From positions 186,001-250,000 of the forward strand of contig CALRZN010000003.1 in assembly GCA_943372645.1 (NCBI GenBank): a DNA stretch of 64,000 nt, read 5' to 3'. Source of the stretch: VBWE01 sp943372645 (GTDB lineage: Bacteria > Bacteroidota > Bacteroidia > Palsa-965). Shown in pieces: positions 1-7,058 of this stretch; the stretch's first letter is position 1, and each line of letters opens with the position of its first letter. The notes below the pieces were generated by a model, which saw only the letters and a program-made list of their open reading frames with translations, was not told the origin of the DNA and made no database searches. Position numbers and translations under genes: made by a program.

Positions 1-977
1 TCAATGGTAATTTTCTCTGCTTTTCCGAGGAACGAGAGGTCGGCGTTTTCCAGTTTGTAACCGCGCTCTTCGCTGATCATTACACCGCCGGTAAGAATAG
101 CGATGTCTTCGAGCATGGCTTTGCGGCGGTCGCCGAATCCCGGGGCTTTCACTGCACAGATGCGGAGCGAACCACGGATCTTGTTTACCACCAGTGTCGA
201 AAGCGCTTCGCTGTCCACATCTTCAGCAATAATCAGGATCGGTTTACCAGTCTGCAGTGCTTTTTCAAGTACCGGCAGCAGCTCTTTCATGTTCGAAATT
301 TTCTTGTCGTAGATGAGCACCAGCGGGCTGTCCATCACGGCTTCCATTTTGTCAACGTCGGTAACAAAGTAGGCCGAAATGTAACCGCGGTCGAACTGCA
401 TACCTTCAACAACCTCAACAGTTGTGTCGGTACCTTTTGCTTCTTCAACTGTAATTACACCTTCTTTTTTCACTTTGCCCATCGCTTCAGCAATCAGTTT
501 GCCGATGGCGTTGTCGTTGTTGGCCGAAATGGTGGCAACCTGTTCAATTTTCTGGTTGTCGTCGCCTACTTTTTTCGACTGTTTTTTCAGATTTTCCACA
601 ACTACGGCAACTGCTTTTTCAATGCCGCGTTTCAGATCCATCGGGTTTGCTCCTGCAGCCACGTTTTTCAGGCCGGTGGTGATGATTGACTGTGCAAGAA
701 CGGTTGCAGTGGTGGTTCCGTCGCCGGCCACATCAGCCGTTTTCGAAGCCACTTCTTTCACCATCTGCGCGCCCATGTTTTCTACGGCGTCTTTCAGTTC
801 AATTTCTTTGGCAACGGTAACACCGTCTTTGGTAACGGAGGGTGCGCCGAATTTTTTATCAATTACAACGTTGCGGCCTTTCGGACCGAGCGTCACTTTT
901 ACTGCATTTGCCAGGGCGTCAACGCCGCGCTTGAGGGCGTCGCGAGCTTCCAGGTTAAAAGAGATATTCTTAGCCAT
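1..977 (-). CDS. groEL: Chaperonin GroEL (60 kDa), N-terminal part, cut by window edge
   Basis: ATP-driven folding chamber of the cytosol; works with GroES encoded just upstream. Reading the minus strand from the ATG at 977 gives MAKNISFNLEARDALKRGVD, followed by the family's nucleotide-binding VTLGPKGRNV and the DGTTTATVLAQ segment around residues 86-96. About 325 residues are visible, roughly 60 percent of the usual 540-545, and the frame is open to base 1, so the C-terminal part lies outside. It is 44 bp downstream of groES on the same strand, the usual groESL order. No CIRCE-type inverted repeat was seen upstream. Identification is secure. Confidence 0.97.
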   Translation of the reverse strand, partial: MAKNISFNLEARDALKRGVDALANAVKVTLGPKGRNVVIDKKFGAPSVTKDGVTVAKEIELKDAVENMGAQMVKEVASKTADVAGDGTTTATVLAQSIITTGLKNVAAGANPMDLKRGIEKAVAVVVENLKKQSKKVGDDNQKIEQVATISANNDNAIGKLIAEAMGKVKKEGVITVEEAKGTDTTVEVVEGMQFDRGYISAYFVTDVDKMEAVMDSPLVLIYDKKISNMKELLPVLEKALQTGKPILIIAEDVDSEALSTLVVNKIRGSLRICAVKAPGFGDRRKAMLEDIAILTGGVMISEERGYKLENADLSFLGKAEKITI

Positions 978-1021
978 TTTACAGTGCGATTAAATAAAAC
1001 TGATTGTGTGTTGTGATGATG

Positions 1022-1300
1022 TTAAACAATAGCAAAAATGTCCGATTCACGCATGATGAGATATTCCTTTCCCTCAATGGTGATTTCGGTTCCGGCATAC
1101 TTGCCATATAAAATCGAATCGCCCACTTTAACGGTTATCGGTTCATCTTTTTTGCCCGTGCCCACAGCAACAACTTTTCCGCGCTGGGGTTTTTCTTTGG
1201 CGGTATCGGGAATGATAATTCCGCCGGCAGTTTTTTCTTCAGCAGGAGCGGCTTCTACTACCACCCGGTCAGCCAAAGGCTTGATTTTTACGTTAGCCAT
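1022..1300 (-). CDS. groES: Co-chaperonin GroES (10 kDa)
   Basis: Heptameric lid of the GroEL chamber. The 92-residue protein has normal family length. The N-terminus MANVKIKPLADRVVVE is canonical, and the mobile loop with the hydrophobic GGIII tripeptide (residues 26-30) that docks on GroEL is intact. The gene is separated from secG upstream by a 178 bp spacer that holds a hairpin terminator, so groESL probably starts from its own promoter in 1301-1420. I could not define that promoter; no clear TTTG/TAnnTTTG pair is visible. Confidence 0.98.
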   Translation of the reverse strand: MANVKIKPLADRVVVEAAPAEEKTAGGIIIPDTAKEKPQRGKVVAVGTGKKDEPITVKVGDSILYGKYAGTEITIEGKEYLIMRESDIFAIV

Positions 1301-1423
1301 GATATTCTGATTTGATTTTATGGTTGAATAATACTGTTACAATTTGCACGCGCATAGTCATATTCTGTGCCAGCAGCAGGAATGCGCCATTTTTTCAGAT
1401 TTACTGCTGCAACTGGCAGAAAT

Positions 1424-1457
1424 AAAAAATGCCAGGAATGACATCCTGACATTTTTT
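1424..1457 (-). terminator. Intrinsic terminator after secG, possibly bidirectional
   Basis: A 9 bp stem is formed by 1429-1437 (ATGCCAGGA) and 1444-1452 (TCCTGACAT, one G-U pair) with a 6-nt loop. On the minus strand it is followed by six T (complement of the A run at 1424-1429). On the plus strand a T run also follows, so it could stop transcription both ways. It separates secG from groES. Confidence 0.75.
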
Positions 1458-1478
1458 GTATGTCGAAGCGGTATCCGC

Positions 1479-1856
1479 TTATTTCGGACCTTGTGCCGGG
1501 GGAGTTCCTGCTCCGCCAGCCGGGGGAACCGGCGACGGATTTACACCCGGAGGCGGTGCCTGTGTTTTGCTGTTAAAATCACCAGCGCGGTTCTGAATTG
1601 CAGAACTGCCGGTTGTTGCAGCTGCTGAGCCTTTTTCAATGCTGGTGGTGGAGAATACGCTGAGTACGAGCAGCAGCGCCGCCATTGACCAGGTTGCTTT
1701 TTCAAGGAAATCGGTGGTGCGGCGCACGCCCATCATCTGGTTCGAGCCGGAGAAACCACTGGCCAGTCCGCCGCCTTTGGGGTTCTGTACAAGAACAACA
1801 AGGATGAGCAGGAGGCACACTAAAAAGATCAGAACAGAGATAATTGTACCTAACAT
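1479..1856 (-). CDS. secG: Preprotein translocase subunit SecG
   Basis: Small inner-membrane subunit of the SecYEG translocon. The 125-residue product has a first membrane helix at about residues 3-23, the conserved cytoplasmic loop QNPKGGGLASGFSGSNQMMG (23-42), and a second helix at about 55-70. A Pro/Ala/Gly-rich tail (about 79-125) extends beyond the core, as often seen in Bacteroidota SecG. The start codon overlaps the stop of the upstream TPR gene (TAATG arrangement at 1854-1858), so the two are translationally coupled. The order lptE-TPR-secG-groESL is an envelope/chaperone neighbourhood that I believe recurs in the phylum. Confidence 0.93.
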   Translation of the reverse strand: MLGTIISVLIFLVCLLLILVVLVQNPKGGGLASGFSGSNQMMGVRRTTDFLEKATWSMAALLLVLSVFSTTSIEKGSAAATTGSSAIQNRAGDFNSKTQAPPPGVNPSPVPPAGGAGTPPAQGPK

Positions 1857-3289
1857 TATTTTGTGTTTTTATTCGGTGTTGACTTCAGTTTTTCGATAAG
1901 GGACGCAAAGTAAATGCTTTTTTCCGGATATTTCAAACTTAATCGCTGATAAGCGCGGATTGCTTTCGGATAATTGCCCTGTTTTTCATAAATCTGCGCC
2001 AGGGTTTCGCTGATCAGCTCATTGTCTTCCGTAACGCTTTTCTTGGCCATATTGGCCGGATTGTAAAACGCGGCCTTCTGGGGCGTAATGCGTGGAGCGG
2101 CCTCTATGAAGTTGTCTATCAGCTTGTTCTGCTCTTTGTGCAGGTCCGGGAATTCGGTTTCTTCGTGTTCTTCGGGCTGCACCGGGGCCGGCTGGTTTTT
2201 ACCCAGCTGTTTCAGCCAAGAGGCAAATGTCAGCGCATCGTCGGAAGCGGTAATTTCTTTCTCCGGCTGTACTTCCGGCTGGGGAACTTCGCCCGTTTTT
2301 CCCAGCAGTTCGTCGGCCGAAGGCAGTGAATCGCTCACTTCCAACTCAATGCTCGAACCGATCGCTTTAAACAGGATTTCCTGTTCCATCACATCGGCCG
2401 GCTTTTCGTGGTGTTTTTCTGCAATTTCTGTAACCGGTTCCTCCTGCTGCAATGTAACAACTTCGTATTCCAGGCCTTCTTCGCGTTCATCCGGAAGCTG
2501 GTTGAGCAACTGCAGTTCGGTTTCATCAGCCGCAGTCACATCTTCCGATTCGCTGTCAATAAGCACCGTCAGCATTTCCTGCAGCTGCACTTTTTCTGAT
2601 AACGGTTCGGTGTCGGTAGATATCGTTTGCTCAGCCGTTAGGTTTTCAATAACGGGTTCAGTTACCTCCGCCACCGGTTCGGTAACGGGAGTTTCTGCTT
2701 TCAGTTCGGCAACGGGTTCAACTGTTTTTTTCGGCAGTTCTTTTTGCGGAAACGTAAACGCCATGCCCGCCGTCGGATCGTTCTGCCAGTGACGCAGCAG
2801 CTGCAGCTGGCGCAACACGCTTTCGTCCCATTCATCCGACGTATTGTTCAGCCGGGCCTTGATGAGCTGGCTGGCGGTAAGCTGCACCGCAATGCGTTCG
2901 GTTTCTTCGGCCGGCGTTTCGGTTTGCACCGGCGTATCCTGAACAAGGTCTGCGGCAGCAATGGCTTTTTCGGTTGTTGAAACAGTGGCTTCCGGAACAG
3001 CAATTTCCGCTACAGGTTTTGTTTCTGTTTTCGTTTCCTGCTGCGCCTGTTCCGTTGCTTTTTTCCGGATCAGTTCATACAGCACTTTCCGGTCGGTGGC
3101 ATACGCCGCGGCCAGCTTCAACTGGTTGTTGTAGAGGAAACTGTTGTCGTTGTGCAGGCTTTTTACATACAGCAACTGCGCCGTCTGAAAATACGGGAAC
3201 TCCCGCGTCAGCCGGTCGAGCAGCGCACCCGCATCTTTCCCGAGGTTTTCGGGCGTATGCAGAAACGTGAGCAGTTGTTGTGTGTTCAT
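1856..3289 (-). CDS. Glu/Thr-rich protein with C-terminal TPR-like repeat
   Basis: The 477-residue product has no signal peptide. An N-terminal section of about 75 residues (helical, with FPYFQTAQLLYVKSLH) is followed by a long acidic Glu/Thr/Val/Pro-rich stretch (about residues 80-380) that looks disordered. The C-terminus contains one clear tetratricopeptide-type motif (ETLAQIYEKQGNYPKAIRAY, about 428-447), suggesting a protein-protein contact site. It lies between lptE (20 bp upstream) and secG (overlapping), so a link to envelope biogenesis is plausible, but this is inference from position only. Function is not known to me. Confidence 0.8.
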   Translation of the reverse strand: MNTQQLLTFLHTPENLGKDAGALLDRLTREFPYFQTAQLLYVKSLHNDNSFLYNNQLKLAAAYATDRKVLYELIRKKATEQAQQETKTETKPVAEIAVPEATVSTTEKAIAAADLVQDTPVQTETPAEETERIAVQLTASQLIKARLNNTSDEWDESVLRQLQLLRHWQNDPTAGMAFTFPQKELPKKTVEPVAELKAETPVTEPVAEVTEPVIENLTAEQTISTDTEPLSEKVQLQEMLTVLIDSESEDVTAADETELQLLNQLPDEREEGLEYEVVTLQQEEPVTEIAEKHHEKPADVMEQEILFKAIGSSIELEVSDSLPSADELLGKTGEVPQPEVQPEKEITASDDALTFASWLKQLGKNQPAPVQPEEHEETEFPDLHKEQNKLIDNFIEAAPRITPQKAAFYNPANMAKKSVTEDNELISETLAQIYEKQGNYPKAIRAYQRLSLKYPEKSIYFASLIEKLKSTPNKNTK

Positions 3290-3309
3290 TGATCGTACAA
3301 TAATACGAA

Positions 3310-3831
3310 TTACCAGTTGTTAATCGAACGGTTCAAAATATCCTGCACCAGCTGCGAACTGATGTCTTTGATCAGTTCATCCTCCACCGCCGTCAGGTTC
3401 TGCGTACTGTTGTAATCCGCAAAACGGCTGAACGAAGTCTCAAAACATTTGGTTTCATCATGCGTATCCGTAAACTTCACCGAAACAACGATCGTGAGCC
3501 GGTTCAGCGCCGCCGTCTGGTTTGTTCCCGCCTGGATGGAAACCGGTGAAATGCTGTAACCCGTAATCGTTCCTTCATAAACAAGATCACCGCCCCGCGG
3601 CACCAGGTCCATTTTGGTCTGCGACTGTATCGCATCGCGCAGCGCCTCCGCCATGGTCTGCGGCAAGGTCGCTTTCGACAGTGAAGCATTATTCGTAAAG
3701 GCCGCCACACGCACGGTGGTGGTATCGCCGTAGGGACTGTTTCCCTTGATGGGGTTAAAGGTGTAACAGCCAGATGAACTCATGGTGAGTCCGGCCAGCA
3801 GCACAAGTGTAATCAGCACAAACGTTCTCAT
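3310..3831 (-). CDS. lptE: LptE-like outer-membrane LPS assembly lipoprotein
   Basis: LptE is the lipoprotein plug of the LptD barrel that inserts lipopolysaccharide in the outer membrane. The 173-residue product has a signal peptide ending in SSSGC (Cys22), a slightly atypical lipobox, followed by YTFNPIKG and then an alternating strand/helix body (TVRVAAFTNNA, LPQTMAEALRDAI, LVYEGTITGY) typical of the Bacteroidota LptE family. The gene overlaps the sigma-54 activator upstream by 4 bp. Assignment rests on pattern and context, not on catalytic residues, so it is good but not absolute. Confidence 0.8.
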   Translation of the reverse strand: MRTFVLITLVLLAGLTMSSSGCYTFNPIKGNSPYGDTTTVRVAAFTNNASLSKATLPQTMAEALRDAIQSQTKMDLVPRGGDLVYEGTITGYSISPVSIQAGTNQTAALNRLTIVVSVKFTDTHDETKCFETSFSRFADYNSTQNLTAVEDELIKDISSQLVQDILNRSINNW

Positions 3832-5084
3832 CCTTTAATTCCGTATTCGTTTATTTTACGATACAAGGTGCGTTCCGAAATTCCGAGTTCTTCGGCGGCG
3901 TATTTGCGTTTGCCCCGGTGTTTATCCAGCGCTTTTTTGATCAGGTCAATTTCTTTGTCCTGCAGCGAAAGCGATTCTTCCACTTCCACCACGTGGGGCT
4001 GCAGCTGTACATCATGTCCGCCGTTAAACGACGGCTGGTGAATCACCAGGGCGTTTTCGCCGTTGCTTTCGTACGCATGAACCGGGTTTGTGGTAACTAA
4101 TTTCTGAATGGCCAATGCATTGCTCTGCAGCAGTTCGGGCGAAAGCTGTCCGCCGGTGTTCAGCAGTTGCAGCGTAAGTTCTTTCAGTTCGTTCAGTTCC
4201 TGGCGCATATCGCGCAGTGCGGAATAAAGTACCATCACTTCGCCGTTGGTGGCGGTGTTGGCGTCGCCGCGCATGAGCACCGGCATGTTACTTTTTCCCG
4301 GGTTGTAATCGGGCAGGTAGCGGTGCAGGATTTCGGCGGTGATGTCGCGCGTTTTTTCGATGATGGAAATCTGCTCCGTTACGTTTTTCAGCTGGCGCAC
4401 ATTGCCATGCCAGTAATAACTGTTCAGCATGTATTCCGCTTCCGCATCAAGTTTAATCACCGGCATGCGGTAGCGCGAAGCAAAGTCAGCGGCAAATTTG
4501 CGGAACAGCAGGAAAATATCCGAACGGCGGTCGCGCAGGGCAGGCAGCAGAATCGGAACCGTGTTAAGGCGGTAGTATAAATCTTCGCGGAACTTGCCCC
4601 GCTCAATGGCCTGCTGCAGGTTTACATTGGTTGCAGCCACCACACGCACATTGGTTTTTAAAACTTTGGACGAACCTACTTTTATAAACTCACCCGATTC
4701 GAGCACACGCAGCAGGCGCGCCTGGGTAGAAAGCGGCATCTCGGCCACCTCGTCTAAAAAAATCGTTCCGCCGTCGGCCACTTCAAAATAGCCTTTGCGG
4801 GCTTCGTGCGCGCCGGTAAACGACCCTTTTTCGTGACCAAACAGTTCCGAATCAATGGTGCCTTCGGGAATGGCGCCGCAGTTCACCGCAATGTACTGCC
4901 CGTGTTTGCGCGCCGAAAGCTGGTGAATAATCTGCGGAAAAACTTCCTTGCCTGTACCGCTTTCCCCGTTAATCAGCACCGAAAGATCGGTAGGCGCTAC
5001 CTGCATGGCAATATCCATGGCACGTTCCAGCGCCGGCGAATTGCCGATGATTCCGAAGCGTTGTTTTATTTCCTGTATGGTCAT
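3828..5084 (-). CDS. Sigma-54-dependent AAA+ transcriptional activator without a receiver domain
   Basis: Enhancer-binding activator that would hydrolyse ATP to open sigma-54 promoters. The 418-residue protein starts directly in the AAA+ domain: Walker A GESGTGKE (residues 40-47), the sigma-54 contact loop as GSFTGA (87-92), and Walker B GGTIFLDEV (105-113). A Fis-type helix-turn-helix closes the protein (about 377-416, AAEELGISERTLYRKINEYG). There is no N-terminal response-regulator or GAF domain, so it may be constitutively active or controlled by a partner. A linker of about 140 residues separates the AAA+ domain from the HTH. It is co-directional with and overlaps lptE. Confidence 0.93.
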   Translation of the reverse strand: MTIQEIKQRFGIIGNSPALERAMDIAMQVAPTDLSVLINGESGTGKEVFPQIIHQLSARKHGQYIAVNCGAIPEGTIDSELFGHEKGSFTGAHEARKGYFEVADGGTIFLDEVAEMPLSTQARLLRVLESGEFIKVGSSKVLKTNVRVVAATNVNLQQAIERGKFREDLYYRLNTVPILLPALRDRRSDIFLLFRKFAADFASRYRMPVIKLDAEAEYMLNSYYWHGNVRQLKNVTEQISIIEKTRDITAEILHRYLPDYNPGKSNMPVLMRGDANTATNGEVMVLYSALRDMRQELNELKELTLQLLNTGGQLSPELLQSNALAIQKLVTTNPVHAYESNGENALVIHQPSFNGGHDVQLQPHVVEVEESLSLQDKEIDLIKKALDKHRGKRKYAAEELGISERTLYRKINEYGIKG

Positions 5085-5129
5085 TTTATGCGTTTATGGC
5101 AGGTTTTCGAGGTCGGGTTTGTCCTTTGT

Positions 5130-5318
5130 TCAGCTTTGTTTCAGATCAACAATCGAATAAACTCGTTGCACTTTTCGATCAGCATCCTGCATGAAATATT
5201 TCATATACCTGTACCGCAATTCTTCAAGCGCCTGAATCCGTTCTTCAACCGATTTTGACAACCAATATGCCAGGTCGTTTTCATCGTTATGCAGGTCTTT
5301 TTTTCGAACTTCGGTCAT
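5130..5318 (-). CDS. Small helical charged protein, unknown function
   Basis: This 62-residue protein is rich in charged residues and predicted helical (YWLSKSVEERIQALEELRYR). The WLSKS-EERI-ALE-LR pattern resembles small partner proteins often encoded beside nucleotidyltransferase-like genes in Bacteroidota, but no such neighbour is present here, so it would be an orphan. It sits between miaB (75 bp upstream) and the sigma-54 activator (45 bp downstream), all on the minus strand. Coding status is supported by the coherent amphipathic sequence. Function unknown. Confidence 0.65.
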   Translation of the reverse strand: MTEVRKKDLHNDENDLAYWLSKSVEERIQALEELRYRYMKYFMQDADRKVQRVYSIVDLKQS

Positions 5319-5393
5319 TCCGGTAATGTCGTTTAATTAACTACAATTATTGCGTGCCGATTGTTTTTGGTTAACAAAATTTGAGAAACCGGC

Positions 5394-6827
5394 TTACTTC
5401 ACCGCCTCCCCAATCAACGTAGTCGTCGTACACGAACTCACCAGCACATCCACATAATCACCCGGCTTAAAATTCTCCTTCGGGAAAACCACCACCGTAT
5501 TCTGCGTATTGCGGCCCATCCATTTGTTTTCGTCTTTTTTCGACGTGTGTTCCACCAGCACGCGGTGTACTTTGCCCACCATCGCCTTGGTTTTTATCGC
5601 TGAACTGGCCTGCTGGATGTCAATAATTTCCTGCAGGCGTTTCTTTTTCAGTTCTTCGGGCACATCGTCTTTGTACTGGCGCTCGGCCAGTGTTTTCGGG
5701 CGCTCAGAGTAGGCGAACATAAATGCAAAATCATACACTGCCCACTTCATCAGCGAAACAGTATCGTTGTGTTCTTCATCCGTTTCGCCACAGAAACCGG
5801 TAATAATATCCGTGCTGATGCCGCAGTCGGGCATAATGCGGCGGATGCTGTTCACGCGGTCAATGTACCATTCGCGGGTGTAGCCGCGGTTCATGCGTTC
5901 CAGCACGTTGCTGTTTCCGCTCTGCACCGGCAGGTGAATGTATTTGCAGATGTTGTCGTATTTCGCCATCACATGCAGCACATCGTCTGTCATGTCTTTC
6001 GGATGCGAGGTGCTGAAACGGATGCGCAGGTCCGGATGTACAAGCGCCACTTTTTCGAGCAGGCCGGCAAACCCAAGCGAAGCTGCGCGCTGTTCGTCGG
6101 TGAGTATTTCTTTTTTCAGTCCGCCGCCGGCCCACAGGTACGAGTCCACGTTCTGTCCGAGCAGCGTTACTTCGCGGTAGCCTTTTGCAAACAGGTCGTG
6201 TGCTTCGGCCACAATGCTTTCCGGATCGCGGCTGCGTTCACGGCCTCGGGTAAACGGCACCACGCAAAACGAACACATGTTATCACAACCGCGCATAATG
6301 CTGATGAATGCCGAAACGCCGTTGCTGTCAAGACGCACCGGAGTAATATCAGCGTACGTTTCTTCTTTCGAAAGAATCACGTTCACCGCTTTGTGGCCGC
6401 TTTCGGCGGTGGCGATGAGGTTGGGCAGATCGCGGTACGCATCAGGACCAACCACAATATCAACGAGTTTTTCTTCTTCCAGGAATTTTGATTTCAAACG
6501 TTCGGCCATGCAGCCGAGCACGCCCACCACGAGGTCCGGATTTTTCTTTTTCACGATTCCGAATTCCTTCAGGCGATTACGCACGCGTGTTTCCGCATTT
6601 TCGCGGATGGCGCAGGTGTTTACAAAAATCACATCGGCTTCGTTGTAATCGCTGGTGGTGGAAAAACCCTGGTCGAGCAGGATGGAGGCTACAATTTCGC
6701 TGTCCGAAAAATTCATCTGGCAGCCGTAGCTTTCCACAAACAGTTTTTTGCCCGTGTTTTTTTGCCCGTCAACCACCAGTGCCTCGCCCTGGCGCGCCTC
6801 ATCAATCACTTTATTGCCCGTTTCCAT
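5394..6827 (-). CDS. miaB: tRNA-2-methylthio-N6-isopentenyladenosine37 synthase MiaB
   Basis: Radical-SAM methylthiotransferase that modifies i6A37 in tRNAs reading UNN codons. The 477-residue protein carries the N-terminal methylthiotransferase domain with three cluster cysteines (Cys36 in SYGCQMNFSD, Cys72 in NTCAIRENAE, Cys106 in GCMAER). The radical-SAM CxxxCxxC motif is CDNMCSFC (181-188) followed by VVPFTRGRERSR, and a C-terminal TRAM domain ends near GDYVDVLVSS. Length and all six cysteines are normal. The first 25 residues are a variable extension. It is transcribed divergently from topA across a 231 bp spacer that contains a palindrome. Confidence 0.97.
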   Translation of the reverse strand: METGNKVIDEARQGEALVVDGQKNTGKKLFVESYGCQMNFSDSEIVASILLDQGFSTTSDYNEADVIFVNTCAIRENAETRVRNRLKEFGIVKKKNPDLVVGVLGCMAERLKSKFLEEEKLVDIVVGPDAYRDLPNLIATAESGHKAVNVILSKEETYADITPVRLDSNGVSAFISIMRGCDNMCSFCVVPFTRGRERSRDPESIVAEAHDLFAKGYREVTLLGQNVDSYLWAGGGLKKEILTDEQRAASLGFAGLLEKVALVHPDLRIRFSTSHPKDMTDDVLHVMAKYDNICKYIHLPVQSGNSNVLERMNRGYTREWYIDRVNSIRRIMPDCGISTDIITGFCGETDEEHNDTVSLMKWAVYDFAFMFAYSERPKTLAERQYKDDVPEELKKKRLQEIIDIQQASSAIKTKAMVGKVHRVLVEHTSKKDENKWMGRNTQNTVVVFPKENFKPGDYVDVLVSSCTTTTLIGEAVK

Positions 6828-6930
6828 GGTGTATCCTTTGTTTAAAAGGGATGCGAAGTTACGAAATTGCTTCCGGGTGACAAAATGGCAGTATTTTATT
6901 TTTTTGCCCGAAAATTTTTTTTTCTGCTCC

Positions 6931-6949
6931 CTATATACTACGTATATAG
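6931..6949. promoter_or_regulatory. Palindromic operator-like site between miaB and topA
   Basis: CTATATAC (6931-6938), three bases, GTATATAG (6942-6949): a perfect 8-bp inverted repeat in the divergent miaB/topA spacer. It lies about 110 bp before the topA ATG and 104 bp before miaB, a position suited to a dimeric repressor or activator controlling one or both genes. No T run follows, so it is not an intrinsic terminator. No regulator is identified. Confidence 0.45.
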
Positions 6950-7058
6950 AAAAACGGGGTTGAAAAAACGATTTGGAAAAATGTCAATCTGTTTTTTTTC
7001 TTTGCATCCGGCAGACCCGCTGAAAAGAAGATTTACGAATCGTTACGAACGCAAGAAG

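Noticed and set aside
424..993. Long open frame on the plus strand opposite groEL
   Set aside because: It is a shadow of groEL on the other strand; the product has no domain, and the minus-strand frame reads canonical GroEL.
6867..7058. N-terminal extension of topA
   Set aside because: The 64 extra codons encode low-complexity Phe/Lys-rich sequence across the promoter region; the conserved start is MAKNLVIVES at 7059.
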